A DNA stretch of 64,000 nucleotides from Leptolinea sp964446955 (GTDB lineage Bacteria > Chloroflexota > Anaerolineae > Anaerolineales > Anaerolineaceae), in contig CAYUQJ010000001.1 of assembly GCA_964446955.1 (NCBI GenBank), forward strand, positions 1,178,001 to 1,242,000, read 5' to 3'. Shown one piece after another: positions 17,916 through 27,410 of the stretch (position 1 is the stretch's first letter; each line of letters opens with the position of its first letter). The position numbers were made by a program, and so were the translations under genes. The notes under the pieces are model-generated. The model was not told where the DNA came from, did not search any database, and saw only the letters and a list, made by a program, of their open reading frames with translations.

Positions 17916-18932
17916 ATGATACTATTCGATACACAGATCAATATCATAGTACAAAATCTCGGAGAATGGCTTCTTCCTTTGATGAATGTGTTCAGTTTTC
18001 TGGGCACGGAACAATTCTTGTTACTTTTCATAGCAGCTATATACTGGTGCTTTAATCGAAAACTTGGAGCCGGATTGGGACTGGCACTACTCTTTACTTC
18101 CAGTTTAAACCTTCTTCTGAAATTGGGATTTCACACCCCTCGTCCCTACTGGATCGACCCGAATGTTCAGGCTTATGCGGCGGAGTCATCATTTGGATTC
18201 CCCTCCGGTCATTCCCAAAAAGCTGCCGTATTCTGGGGCTTGCTTGGAATCCACAATCGTCGCCTCTCCTCCATCCTGGCGTCTCTTTTTCTTATCCTGA
18301 TGATAGGAATATCCCGCGTTTATCTGGGTGTCCATTTCCTGGCCGATGTTCTCGGTGGATGGAGTCTGGGATTATTAATTCTGATTTGTTGGCTTGTTTT
18401 AAACCAACCAGTAAACAGATGGCTGGAAAACAAGCCCGCTATCACCGGTTTTATTCCTGTAGCCCTGATAACAATGGCGCTGCTTCTGGGTGGGATTCTC
18501 GCCATCCATTCTCTTCGTGAATGGACAATTCCACCAGATTGGTTAAGACTTTCCGCCCGCGTTGGAGCAATCCACCCGGCAAGGTTGGCTGACTTGTTTT
18601 CGGGATGTGGTGTACTTTTGGGATTTGCCGGTGGTTTAAGTTTTATCCGACATTGGGAAATGCGTTCAGGCCTGGTTTTTCAAACCCGGGGGACAGCCGG
18701 TCAAAAGATATGGCGGTTCATAACAGGAGCAGCCGGTCTACTTATGCTTTATTCGGGTCTTGGATTGATCTTCCCCCACGATGACACAGCGATCGGGTTG
18801 ATCACACGCCTGATCCGGTTTGGATCGATAGGGTTCTGGCTGACGGGTTTGGCTCCCATTTTCTTTATAAAAAATGGCCTGGTCTCACAGGAAACCACTT
18901 TCCGTGTAGAATCATCCATAAGCACAGATTAA
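17916..18932 (+). CDS. PAP2-family membrane phosphatase
   Basis: All three phosphatase signatures are intact: K-x6-RP (KLGFHTPRP, about 68-76), PSGH (about 95) and S-R-x5-H-x3-D (SRVYLGVHFLAD, about 133-144). The family removes phosphate from lipid phosphates such as undecaprenyl pyrophosphate or phosphatidic acid at the outer face of the membrane. I chose the ATG at 17916; the longer frame begins with GTG at 17868, but a TACAAT -10-like box at 17871-17876 overlaps that stretch. The protein has about nine hydrophobic helices, and the C-terminal half (190-338) extends beyond the basic PAP2 domain. Recycling of the polyprenyl carrier for the nearby glycan genes is a reasonable inference. Confidence 0.85.
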   Translation: MILFDTQINIIVQNLGEWLLPLMNVFSFLGTEQFLLLFIAAIYWCFNRKLGAGLGLALLFTSSLNLLLKLGFHTPRPYWIDPNVQAYAAESSFGFPSGHSQKAAVFWGLLGIHNRRLSSILASLFLILMIGISRVYLGVHFLADVLGGWSLGLLILICWLVLNQPVNRWLENKPAITGFIPVALITMALLLGGILAIHSLREWTIPPDWLRLSARVGAIHPARLADLFSGCGVLLGFAGGLSFIRHWEMRSGLVFQTRGTAGQKIWRFITGAAGLLMLYSGLGLIFPHDDTAIGLITRLIRFGSIGFWLTGLAPIFFIKNGLVSQETTFRVESSISTD

Positions 18933-18948
18933 CCACAGGAGGAGAATT

Positions 18949-19164
18949 ATGCGTAAGATTTTCGGATTTATGTTGGGTGCGTTTACCGGCGGGTTATTGG
19001 GTGCCGCCGCTGTTTTATTACTTACACCATATACAGGGGTAGAACTGCGACGCCAATTTATTGACCGCGCCCAAATGCTGCAAAAAGAACTGACCGACGC
19101 CCGAGATCAAAAGCGCGCCGAGCTGGAGAATCAACTCCAGGCACTGCGCGCTCCAAAAGCCTGA
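18949..19164 (+). CDS. YtxH domain small membrane protein
   Basis: A 71-residue protein with a strong AGGAGGAG ribosome site, 16 bases after the PAP2 gene and probably in the same transcript. It has the YtxH/gas-vesicle-like form: a Gly-rich membrane helix (about 5-27, GAFTGGLLGAAAVLL), the 'TPYTG' turn, then an amphipathic charged helix (about 34-65). The family is linked to envelope stress in some bacteria; no catalytic role is known. Confidence 0.8.
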   Translation: MRKIFGFMLGAFTGGLLGAAAVLLLTPYTGVELRRQFIDRAQMLQKELTDARDQKRAELENQLQALRAPKA

Positions 19165-19179
19165 TTACAAATATTAACG

Positions 19180-21198
19180 TTAGAAAGACGTGTCAGTGAT
19201 ACTGATCTGATATTCCGCTTTCTGGCGTGAAAGCCGTGTTGTCCCACTGACCACCAGTACAGCGCCTTTAGAACCATTCCCGATTGTCAGTGGAATAGAT
19301 GCGTGATTTCGCTCATCCAGTGTGATATAGGTTACCGTAGTCGGTGACCCATACTGAATGAGCGAAACTTTATATGTTTGCGGCAACTTGTTTTGGATTC
19401 GGACAAAACCAGCGGGTTCCCATCCGCCATTGTCTTTCTCGAAATCCGTCTGATATCCGATCTCCGGGATGGCAATATCGTCCAACATCATCCCTTCTCC
19501 GTTGACAGCCGCGTCCGTGATATATTCAAATCGCAGTTGGACTTCTTTTCCAGCCAGGAACGAAAGATCGACCGTTTCTTTTACCCAGCCACCGCTCTTG
19601 CCGTTCCAACCGCAACCGTAGTTATTCCCCGAAATGTTTTCCGATGTGCAGGAAACTGTCGGGATAATGGTCCAGGATTCGCCATCTTCACTATATTCCA
19701 GATACGCAAAGTCGTAATCTGCTTCCAGGTCATACCATGTCCAATATTCCATCGTAAGTTTGGATTGTCCGGAAAAATCAAATGTCTGGGTTAAAGTCAT
19801 ATCCGATTCATCACCCTTGTTTGACCAAAAGGCATATTTTTCGGAGTACGGGTTTTCTTCCAGAACGCCTGTTTCTAACACACCCTGAAAGTCAACCAGT
19901 AGATCGCCTTTGCATTTGATCTCAACATAGTCAACCCCGTATTGGGACACACTTCTACTAACAGAATCGACCGGACAATTCCGGATTGATTCGGTTGCGT
20001 CCGGTTGGGGGGAATCGGGGTAATTGGAATAGACAAATCGTCCATCCGCTATTTCAGGATCCTTCAAGAACATGGCAAGGGCCCAATCGGCAAATACATC
20101 ATCCGCCTTTATGGTCTCCTGGGAGACCGGATCAAGGATGTTCAAATCCTGAAGAGTTTTATCAATGGAAGCCATACCGTTTTCCGGTTCGGCTACAACT
20201 GCCTGTGTGGCTTTTTCACCAAAGCGATCCAAAAAGTAATTCACAAACAGAAAAGCCGCACCATAATGCGGTCGTGTAATTGAATTGTCATCCGGCCAGT
20301 CTGTTAGTTGCTGATCTGTATTCATAACAAAGAGCTGATCGAATCCACCCGTGTCATAGCCATTTAGGAACTCCGCCAGTACAGAAAAACCTTCATTCAG
20401 CCAGGTGTCCTCATTGCGATCACGGTACCAGTGGATCATATGTTGAAATTCGTGCGCCAGAGTTCCCTTGTCTTCCTCACCAAAGTACAGGTTGTCGGCA
20501 CTCATATAGAATGTCTCATGGCCATTGGAATCCGGTCGGGCAAGCGGATGGATTGAATCAATGGAAGAGAAAAGACCGGCGATATTGCTTCCCAATCCGC
20601 GGGCATAAATAATATAGAGGTGATCATCCCCATCAACCCCAGGCTTCCATTCGCTTCCAAAGAATTCGCGATCAGTCGGGTATATCTCATTTTCAAAGAC
20701 CAGAGCTAATTCTTCAACACTCCCCTTGTCATAATCCACGCCTTCCTCGATCCAGAAATACGCATGTTTCGTTTCATACGCCAGACGTGTGCCCACTTTG
20801 AAGTTCTCATTTGTGTCCGTGTTGATTGCCGTAAATTCCTTGAAATCGCCCACTGCATATTCAGGGGCCGGTTCGCTGATTGTCTCCGGAATATTTTTAA
20901 TGCCTTTTAACCGTGAAGCAATTTCACGTAGATCATTAACTGGAACCAGGGAAGAATCAAGCGTGTTTCGAGTTTCGATCGCGCCCTCATCAATGGTGGC
21001 TCCTTCCGGTGGAATCTGGATTTCCACACTTTCTTCCGTTTCGTCAATTAACGGCTCGAATAGGTCATCAATCGTGGTTGAGTGAGTTATTCCCTCATTT
21101 TCCACATATTTGTAAAGACCCAAAACCCCCGCTGCGCAGCAGCAGCATGTTATAGCCAGTATCACTCCGATAATTATCCAAATTGCCTTGTTGCTCAT
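19180..21198 (-). CDS. Membrane-anchored zinc metallopeptidase, immune inhibitor A-like
   Basis: The N-terminal anchor (about 5-29) contains four consecutive cysteines (18-21), which could be acylated. The catalytic motif HEFQH is at 249-253, with the third ligand E269 in 'WLNEG', placing it among M6/gluzincin-like peptidases. Around 475-600 there is a beta-sandwich with 'LTMEYWTWYDLEADYDFAYL' and the matching later strand 'VQLRFEYITD', as in immune inhibitor A proteins. The length is 672 aa. It overlaps the upstream Wzy-like gene by four bases (ATGA), so it is the last gene of the lipoprotein/Wzz/Wzy/protease operon. A surface protease translated with a polymer-synthesis set is unusual. Confidence 0.85.
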   Translation of the reverse strand: MSNKAIWIIIGVILAITCCCCAAGVLGLYKYVENEGITHSTTIDDLFEPLIDETEESVEIQIPPEGATIDEGAIETRNTLDSSLVPVNDLREIASRLKGIKNIPETISEPAPEYAVGDFKEFTAINTDTNENFKVGTRLAYETKHAYFWIEEGVDYDKGSVEELALVFENEIYPTDREFFGSEWKPGVDGDDHLYIIYARGLGSNIAGLFSSIDSIHPLARPDSNGHETFYMSADNLYFGEEDKGTLAHEFQHMIHWYRDRNEDTWLNEGFSVLAEFLNGYDTGGFDQLFVMNTDQQLTDWPDDNSITRPHYGAAFLFVNYFLDRFGEKATQAVVAEPENGMASIDKTLQDLNILDPVSQETIKADDVFADWALAMFLKDPEIADGRFVYSNYPDSPQPDATESIRNCPVDSVSRSVSQYGVDYVEIKCKGDLLVDFQGVLETGVLEENPYSEKYAFWSNKGDESDMTLTQTFDFSGQSKLTMEYWTWYDLEADYDFAYLEYSEDGESWTIIPTVSCTSENISGNNYGCGWNGKSGGWVKETVDLSFLAGKEVQLRFEYITDAAVNGEGMMLDDIAIPEIGYQTDFEKDNGGWEPAGFVRIQNKLPQTYKVSLIQYGSPTTVTYITLDERNHASIPLTIGNGSKGAVLVVSGTTRLSRQKAEYQISITDTSF

Positions 21199-22676
21199 GA
21201 TTCCTCCCGGGAAGGAACGAGCGTTCTTTTTCCTTCCGTACTTTGTATTTGATCAATCGCCAGTATCAATCCGCTCGAAATCCAGAAGTATGGCATTCCA
21301 AAAGAATCAATGCTGAAGCCCTCCAGAACAATACCAATAACAATAAAGATACACCAAATTGCCGCGAATTTCTGCAAGGTGTTACGTGAATTTCGGTTTC
21401 CGATAACCTGTTTAAGTAAAGAACCCAACCAGGAGATAAAAAAAGCAAACCCGACGAATCCTGTCTCGGCCAGTATCCTGATCCATAAATTTTTGATATT
21501 GGGCAGCTCTGTCGATCGATATAACAACTGCCGTACTTCGATCAGATTCAATCCATACGAAGGGATTGTCTCATCAAACCACCGCCCCGCGTTTCCCAGC
21601 CCCACTCCAACAACAGGAAAACGATTGAATACATCCCATCCTGCCTGCCAGTAGACAACCCTCTCCCCGAATTGCAACGCGTTGGCATAGCGGTTCAAGT
21701 CATTCAGTTTCCAGAATCCGGGGGTGAACAGATCAGCCATACGTGGATCAACCCGGCTCATTCCAAATGCCGCAAAAACAATAACGCCTAAATATAACAG
21801 AATCAGTCCGATTGATAACAAAACAGTGGAACCACGCCTATTTTCTTCTTTTATTCGAAATCGGGATTGCAACCAGCGAACCAGGTGCACATTCCAACCG
21901 ATCACCAGATAGGCGATCATACAGAAGAAAGTGATCCATCCAACCCGTGACAGTGTAAGGATCAGAACCAGAATTCCTCCCGCCAGCAGGACCATTTCCA
22001 ATGTTATTTTTTTGAAAAGGCGGAACCTGAACGCGGAATACCCGCTAACCACAGATGCCAGCCACACTGGCAAGTAAAGCATATTAAGCATGTGTGCCAG
22101 CCATGAAGGTTCTAGCGCGAACCCGGTTGCCCGTTGACGGTACAAAGGTCCCAACGAGAACATATCCTGAAGGTCACGCATCCAATCGGGATAACGTCCA
22201 AATGACATCCAGGCGGCGGATTGAGCAAACGACCAGAGGATCATTATGGCCCCGCCCAGGTAGATCCACATGAGAGCAGTTTTCAGCTCGGATTCTTTTG
22301 AGATTTTTGAGTAGGCTGTAAGGAAGAACGCCAGTCCCACCAACAAAGTAATGAATGCGGAGATTTCCTGACGTAGAAAACCAGAACCTTTAATTGTTGG
22401 AACGACCTGCAATCCGGAGAGAGCAAGTGACATCATCACGGCAAAGACAAATCCCAATAGCGGCAACGCCGTCCTGGGATATCCACCGCCACGCAGGAAA
22501 TATGGAATCAACCAGAATATGAGAAGCAGCCCCAACGCGAAAATGGAGGGCATGGCAATAACGCTGATATGCAGCAAATCTCGCACTGCCGGCATACTGG
22601 TTATGGGCAGCAATAAGAGCATTAATCCCCAGAGTACTGCCACGGAGACAGATGATAGCCGGGTTAGGGTTCGCAT
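21195..22676 (-). CDS. O-antigen ligase/polymerase-like membrane protein (Wzy/WaaL superfamily)
   Basis: About eleven hydrophobic helices over 493 residues, with a large loop near 310-390 containing 'YANALQFGERVVYWQAGWDV' and 'PVVGVGLGNAGRWF'. This P-x-x-G-x-G-x-G pattern is typical of the O-antigen ligase/polymerase superfamily. Such proteins join polyprenyl-linked repeats outside the membrane. The Wzz-like gene is 8 bases upstream and the metallopeptidase overlaps downstream, so a polymerase role is more likely than a ligase role. Confidence 0.85.
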   Translation of the reverse strand: MRTLTRLSSVSVAVLWGLMLLLLPITSMPAVRDLLHISVIAMPSIFALGLLLIFWLIPYFLRGGGYPRTALPLLGFVFAVMMSLALSGLQVVPTIKGSGFLRQEISAFITLLVGLAFFLTAYSKISKESELKTALMWIYLGGAIMILWSFAQSAAWMSFGRYPDWMRDLQDMFSLGPLYRQRATGFALEPSWLAHMLNMLYLPVWLASVVSGYSAFRFRLFKKITLEMVLLAGGILVLILTLSRVGWITFFCMIAYLVIGWNVHLVRWLQSRFRIKEENRRGSTVLLSIGLILLYLGVIVFAAFGMSRVDPRMADLFTPGFWKLNDLNRYANALQFGERVVYWQAGWDVFNRFPVVGVGLGNAGRWFDETIPSYGLNLIEVRQLLYRSTELPNIKNLWIRILAETGFVGFAFFISWLGSLLKQVIGNRNSRNTLQKFAAIWCIFIVIGIVLEGFSIDSFGMPYFWISSGLILAIDQIQSTEGKRTLVPSREES

Positions 22677-22684
22677 AATATCGA

Positions 22685-23467
22685 TCAGATCTTAAATATA
22701 AAAAGGGATACCAGAGCCGATATCAAAAGACCGGCCATACAACTGCTGAAAATCACACTTCCCCTGGAGAATTGTACCGGCGCAAAAGGCTTCTCCGCCT
22801 CCTGTGCCCAGGAGAAATTCAAGCCAGGGAAAAATCCCTGAGACATCTCCTTCCAGTTTGCCAGGTCTTCTCCAGATTTCTTGACCTCGTCCTGCAACGC
22901 CAAACGATTCGAAGCCTGGCAGAGAGGCTGCGCCGGCAGACCGGATGTACTTTGCGAAAAGCAGGATTCCAGGGACAGAATATACCGGTGAAGGGCATCT
23001 GCCTGCCAGGAAGCCTGCTGAGCGGTGGAAAGTGAGGTGCGCGCTGCTTCTCCCCATACATTTGCGAGAAGAGCTGCTTCCTCAGGATCAGACCGCCTGA
23101 CTTTTAACAACCATTGGCTGAATCGCCTTTCGGCTGAAAAATCTTCACGCAACTCATCATCAGAAAGAGCTATCCCAAGTTCTTTCGCCCGTTCAGTAAT
23201 CGCGTCATAAACATTGGTAGATCGAACAATATCACCCGCAAGTTCCATCGCCTGGTCTTCTTCAATATCGGTCATCAGTCCGGTACGGGCATAATCAAAA
23301 CTAAAGGAATAAACGGCAATTGCTTCGTAATCGGGTTTCAACAAAGAGGATATCCCCAGCCCGATGGCGCCACCCAGAATGGCACCAAGCGCCAGGATTT
23401 TCCAACTCTGCTTTGAAAATAAAAGAATGTCTTTTATTGTGATCGTCTGAGAAGTCACAACCGGCAA
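22685..23467 (-). CDS. Wzz-like polysaccharide co-polymerase (chain-length regulator)
   Basis: Two membrane helices near the ends (about 27-48 and 236-257) flank an extracytoplasmic region with helical, charged content. This is the Wzz topology without a cytoplasmic tyrosine-kinase domain. The N-terminal 'TIKDILLFSKQSWKILALGA' and the 'LLKPDYEAIAVYSF' strand fit the family. The start is not certain: codon 1 is TTG, with a GTG at residue 4 (23458). The next gene on the same strand begins 8 bases after this stop. It probably sets chain length for the polymerase encoded next. Confidence 0.8.
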   Translation of the reverse strand: MPVVTSQTITIKDILLFSKQSWKILALGAILGGAIGLGISSLLKPDYEAIAVYSFSFDYARTGLMTDIEEDQAMELAGDIVRSTNVYDAITERAKELGIALSDDELREDFSAERRFSQWLLKVRRSDPEEAALLANVWGEAARTSLSTAQQASWQADALHRYILSLESCFSQSTSGLPAQPLCQASNRLALQDEVKKSGEDLANWKEMSQGFFPGLNFSWAQEAEKPFAPVQFSRGSVIFSSCMAGLLISALVSLFIFKI

Positions 23468-23473
23468 TCCATT

Positions 23474-24325
23474 CTATTCCTGGTCACTGGAAAGCACAAA
23501 ATTGACAACGACCAGATTCCGTGCGCAATCAGAATACGTATCAAAGGAAAAACTATCCGAAAGCTCATTCCCTTTGAGATCGAGTAGTCGTATGGACAGC
23601 GATTTCTGAGTGCGTACGGGCCCATGCGGAAAGATCACCTCATAACCATTCGGGCCATACTGTGATGCCGTTCCGGTATAACCCATAAGGTTAACCGGGT
23701 TTCCTTTCACCTCGCCGGTAACAACCACCACAATATCCGATTGGGGAACCCCATTGGGACCGAAGACCTGTCCGGCTATCCCTCCCCAGTTACAGCCATC
23801 CTCCGGATGACCAAAGTTTTTGGTATTCTTGGGAGACCCGGATTGCATTGTGTACATCCAATCCCTGGGAGTGCTGGTGATCGTAGGTGTCTCGGTTGCC
23901 GGTTCAGGTGTACTGGTCGGCGGGAAAGGTGTCTTTGATGGCACCAGTGTTTGAGTGACTGTCGGAGCAAGCGGGGTGAAATAAAACGTGGCCTGTGTTA
24001 GAAAAGCCGCGGCTGTGGGATCCACCATATCGGGCTCATCAGTCTGCTGATAAATGGCAGACTGGGTGAAAAATGCCGCCGCAGTGGCGTCCATCTGATT
24101 TGCTGATTCAGCGGGGGTGCCCGTCAGGCTTCCGTCGGGCTGTTCACCCGGCAGCGGCGGCACGTCAATACCGCAATCACCTGTCGGGTTTTCCGCGCAC
24201 AATGTCGCCTGAACACACTCAACGCAGATGGTGGGAGTTGAAACAAATATCTCCGCCGGAGATGTGATCACACAGGCCGATATGACGATGAACATCCCTG
24301 CCAGAACAAGGCTCTTCTTCAGCAT
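23474..24325 (-). CDS. Thr/Pro-rich lipoprotein with an internal repeat
   Basis: AGGGG lies 6 bases before the ATG. A lipobox VISAC places the acylated cysteine at residue 18. The mature part has several cysteines (CVEC, LC, DC), then two copies of a repeat (DATAAAFFTQSAIY and DPTAAAFLTQATFY, about 82-115), a Thr/Pro-rich spacer, and a C-terminal domain of about 120 residues with two cysteines that looks beta-rich. It heads the minus-strand operon with Wzz, Wzy and the peptidase. Function unknown; a cell-surface or assembly role is inferred only from position. Confidence 0.75.
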   Translation of the reverse strand: MLKKSLVLAGMFIVISACVITSPAEIFVSTPTICVECVQATLCAENPTGDCGIDVPPLPGEQPDGSLTGTPAESANQMDATAAAFFTQSAIYQQTDEPDMVDPTAAAFLTQATFYFTPLAPTVTQTLVPSKTPFPPTSTPEPATETPTITSTPRDWMYTMQSGSPKNTKNFGHPEDGCNWGGIAGQVFGPNGVPQSDIVVVVTGEVKGNPVNLMGYTGTASQYGPNGYEVIFPHGPVRTQKSLSIRLLDLKGNELSDSFSFDTYSDCARNLVVVNFVLSSDQE

Positions 24326-24509
24326 ACAATACCCCTTGATATGGAGATCATTATGAAAAGGATTTTACCCTGAAAAGGGATCTTGCATGTAACCCTGACA
24401 GCCGTAAACAGAGAATTGGTTTTAAGCAATTCGGCTACTGTATAATTCTTTTAGCATCCTTTTGACCAGAAAAAACAATTATCATTCAGTTTTCTTTGAG
24501 ATATACACT
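24326..24509. promoter_or_regulatory. Divergent intergenic region
   Basis: About 180 bases separate the lipoprotein operon (minus) from the GT-C protein gene (plus). Promoters for both are expected here, but I see no pair of hexamers close to consensus. Confidence 0.3.
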
Positions 24510-26123
24510 ATGACGTCCTTCGGGAAGAAAGAATCCTCCATTTCAGACATTTCAAATCTGCTCATAATCCTTGCAATTACAATGCTGGGAACATTCCTTC
24601 GTTGGCAATATCTGGGCAAGGGTGATTTCATCCTGAATGATGGTGGGATGTTCTACACCATGATTTTGGACCTGGAGAAAAACGGATTCGTTCTTCCGGA
24701 ATTTACATCCTACAATATCAGTCAAATTCCTTATGCGTACCCGCCCCTTTCATTCTACTCAGGGGCTATTTTACATGATGTCTTTAACATTGAACTGGTC
24801 ACAATATTCCGGTATTACCCACTACTATTTAACATTCTATCCATTCCTGCTGTGTATTTTTTGGCAAAAGAATTAGATAAAAATGATCGACGGGCTGTTC
24901 TGGCAACCGGGTTCTATGCCATACTTTTTCCCGGTTTTGAATGGTTAATTTCAGGCGGAGGACTAACCCGCTCTCCGGCTCACCTGTATTTCATCATCTC
25001 AATGGGATTGTATCTTTCCTTTCTCCGAACACGTAGAGGGTGGAGCTTGATCACGGCCATAATTGTGGCCGCATTGATGACCTTGCATCATATAGAGTAC
25101 TGCTGGGTGTTGGGTCTATCGATTATCCTGTTCTCTTTATTCAGAGCAAAAATCTCGGAAGTTTTACCTTTTGGGGGAATGTTTGCACTGGGTGTCGCTG
25201 TCTTGACTGCTCCATATTGGATAACCATTCTTCGCTATCACGGCCCCAATCCATTCCTTTCAGCCTTTGCAGCCGGTGAGTTTAACCCATTTGTCTCAAT
25301 ATGGCGATTGATACTCTTGATCTTTACAAGGGAACCGATGATTACCTTTATCAATGTCCTCGCCATTATTGGATTATGGTACACCATCGCTTCCAGAAAA
25401 TATCAACTACCCGCTTGGTTGCTGCTCATTATTTTTTTCGACCCGCGTAGCGCGGATCGGATTTCCATTTTCCCGGTTGTGTTACTGGCCGCAATGGCTG
25501 TAGATCAGGTTCTTCTACCAGCTCTTACACCGGAAAGTCTGCGAAACACGAACTCCACTTTGAATAACGAAGAAAAAAAGAACAATTGGGGAGGACAAAA
25601 ATTTCTCCTTCCCCTTATTTTCACTTTGTTTTGTGTACTATATCCGTTCATGCTCGCTTATCTCCAAACATTTACTCCCGGTTCGTCCCTAACGATGCTG
25701 ACTGCACCGCAGAGAGAAGCCATGGAATGGATAATAGATAACACACCAGATAAGAGCATTTTTATTGTCATGTCGCCTGATACAACCTGGAGCAGCGATA
25801 AGGTATCAGAATGGTTTCCTGCCCTGACAGGCAGGAAAAATCTGTTGACAGTACAGGGAGCGGAATGGCTTCCGAACTCATCATATTTGAAAATCCAGGA
25901 TTGGACGGCTGAAGCAAAAAAAAGCTATTACAAGAATGAAGATTGCCTGGAGAAATGGAGAGATAAGTACTCGTTAGATTTTGACTACATTTTTATTCCA
26001 AAACAATCGGATGAAAAACCATTTCCATCTTCATATCTCATTTTAGAAAATTCCTTTTCGAGATCAACGGCTCTAATAAAGAGATTTGAGAATGATGGCG
26101 CGATTGTTTATATGCGCCGATAG
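24510..26123 (+). CDS. GT-C fold membrane glycosyltransferase-like protein
   Basis: The ATG at 24510 is chosen over an in-frame TTG at 24462; both have weak ribosome sites. The 537-residue protein has about eleven membrane helices over the first 400 residues and a C-terminal soluble domain. The first outside loop, after helix 1, holds acidic residues ('KGDFILNDGGMFYTM', around 39-53), the position where GT-C enzymes carry their catalytic aspartate. 'YAYPPLSFY' follows, as in other polyprenyl-phosphate-sugar-using enzymes of this fold. Donor and acceptor cannot be read from the sequence. Confidence 0.75.
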   Translation: MTSFGKKESSISDISNLLIILAITMLGTFLRWQYLGKGDFILNDGGMFYTMILDLEKNGFVLPEFTSYNISQIPYAYPPLSFYSGAILHDVFNIELVTIFRYYPLLFNILSIPAVYFLAKELDKNDRRAVLATGFYAILFPGFEWLISGGGLTRSPAHLYFIISMGLYLSFLRTRRGWSLITAIIVAALMTLHHIEYCWVLGLSIILFSLFRAKISEVLPFGGMFALGVAVLTAPYWITILRYHGPNPFLSAFAAGEFNPFVSIWRLILLIFTREPMITFINVLAIIGLWYTIASRKYQLPAWLLLIIFFDPRSADRISIFPVVLLAAMAVDQVLLPALTPESLRNTNSTLNNEEKKNNWGGQKFLLPLIFTLFCVLYPFMLAYLQTFTPGSSLTMLTAPQREAMEWIIDNTPDKSIFIVMSPDTTWSSDKVSEWFPALTGRKNLLTVQGAEWLPNSSYLKIQDWTAEAKKSYYKNEDCLEKWRDKYSLDFDYIFIPKQSDEKPFPSSYLILENSFSRSTALIKRFENDGAIVYMRR

Positions 26124-26240
26124 TTGAATAGGTCAAATCATTCCAGAGAAAGATTCTTTAGCCTGTTCGTTCCATTGAGAAAAAATGATAAATTCAAATA
26201 ATGGTTCCAACTTCAAGCAATCAAGTCGCATTTAAGCCTT

Positions 26241-27410
26241 ATGAAATTTAAAACAAAGACTTTAAAACAGATCATTCTTTCAGGTTTATTGCTGGTTTCA
26301 TTATTCATTAATAGCGTTTTCCTCTTCAATGGTTTGGATAGTCTGCATGACTTTGGTTCTTTTTTTGCGTCAGGGCAACTAGCCAGTAACAGGCAGAATC
26401 CATATTCTATTGAATCACCGCTTATCTTTCTGGTGCAATTTCCCAAGATCAATCTGGAGGGATTTGCCCCCAATCTAAATCCGCCCATTTCGGTACTTCT
26501 CTTTGAACAAATGGCAAGTTTGGAACCCTTTCAGGCGATAAACATCTGGCGGATTATTTCGTTAATCCTTTTTTTTGTGGCGATCATAGTCCTTCAAAGG
26601 GCCTACCCTGTTTTTGGTTTTGACGGCTTTCTGCGGATCATTTGGTCTTGTAACCTGGCTGGTGTCTGGCACGCCATTCAACTTGGGCAGCTATACACCG
26701 CCATGCTGTTGTTATCAGTCCTGGTTTATTATTTCCTAGAACGCCGCAGGATGATACTTGCCGGGATTTTTCTGGGAATACTAATTTCGATTAAGCCCAA
26801 TTTCATCATATGGGCTATTTTATTATTGGCAGGAAGTCAGCTCGCTGTGTTTGTTACCGCAGCTATTTGTTTCATTGTAATCAGTATGATCCCTGTATTT
26901 GTTTACGGCATAAATATCTATACGCAATGGCTTGAGGCGAGTGCGCTATATACCCCCGCCCTCTTATTATTTCCCGGCAACAATTCGTTTCAGGGATTAA
27001 CTTCCAGGTTTGGGTTTCCTTCACTCGGAATATTGTTTGGGGTCGTTTTACTCATTCTGTTAATGTGGTATCTGCTAAAGAAAAGACCTGAACTCCCGAT
27101 GATCAATGTGCTGGGTATTTTGGCTTCCCTGTTAGTCTCTCCCATAGCATGGACCGGTTACATGTTGGTTTTATTGCCACATTTTTTCCTGACGAATCCC
27201 TGGAATCGCTACCTGAAAACAAGTGCATTAATATTTTCCATTCCAGTAATATTTCCCCTGGTTTTCTTTGAAAGCTATGATGTAAATTTTGTCCTATTTG
27301 GCTGGTTTTATGGCTGGGGGCTGTTGACTTTACTGGGAAGTTTGTTTGCAGGTTCCAGTACCTGCGTTGATAAAACAGATGACAATACCAATAGCATCCA
27401 AACAAATTGA
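26241..27410 (+). CDS. GT87-like polyprenyl-phosphate mannosyltransferase-type membrane protein (DUF2029)
   Basis: A 389-residue protein with about ten hydrophobic helices. The first loop reads 'LHDFGSFFASGQLASNRQNP', matching the D-F-x-x-F/Y-x-[AS]-G pattern of the GT87/DUF2029 family. A middle 'GILISIKPNFIIW' matches the family K-P motif. These enzymes add sugars from polyprenyl-phosphate donors at the outer membrane face. It lies 117 bases after the previous GT-C gene on the same strand. Its last 103 bases overlap, tail to tail, the end of the O-antigen-ligase-like gene on the other strand. Confidence 0.8.
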   Translation: MKFKTKTLKQIILSGLLLVSLFINSVFLFNGLDSLHDFGSFFASGQLASNRQNPYSIESPLIFLVQFPKINLEGFAPNLNPPISVLLFEQMASLEPFQAINIWRIISLILFFVAIIVLQRAYPVFGFDGFLRIIWSCNLAGVWHAIQLGQLYTAMLLLSVLVYYFLERRRMILAGIFLGILISIKPNFIIWAILLLAGSQLAVFVTAAICFIVISMIPVFVYGINIYTQWLEASALYTPALLLFPGNNSFQGLTSRFGFPSLGILFGVVLLILLMWYLLKKRPELPMINVLGILASLLVSPIAWTGYMLVLLPHFFLTNPWNRYLKTSALIFSIPVIFPLVFFESYDVNFVLFGWFYGWGLLTLLGSLFAGSSTCVDKTDDNTNSIQTN

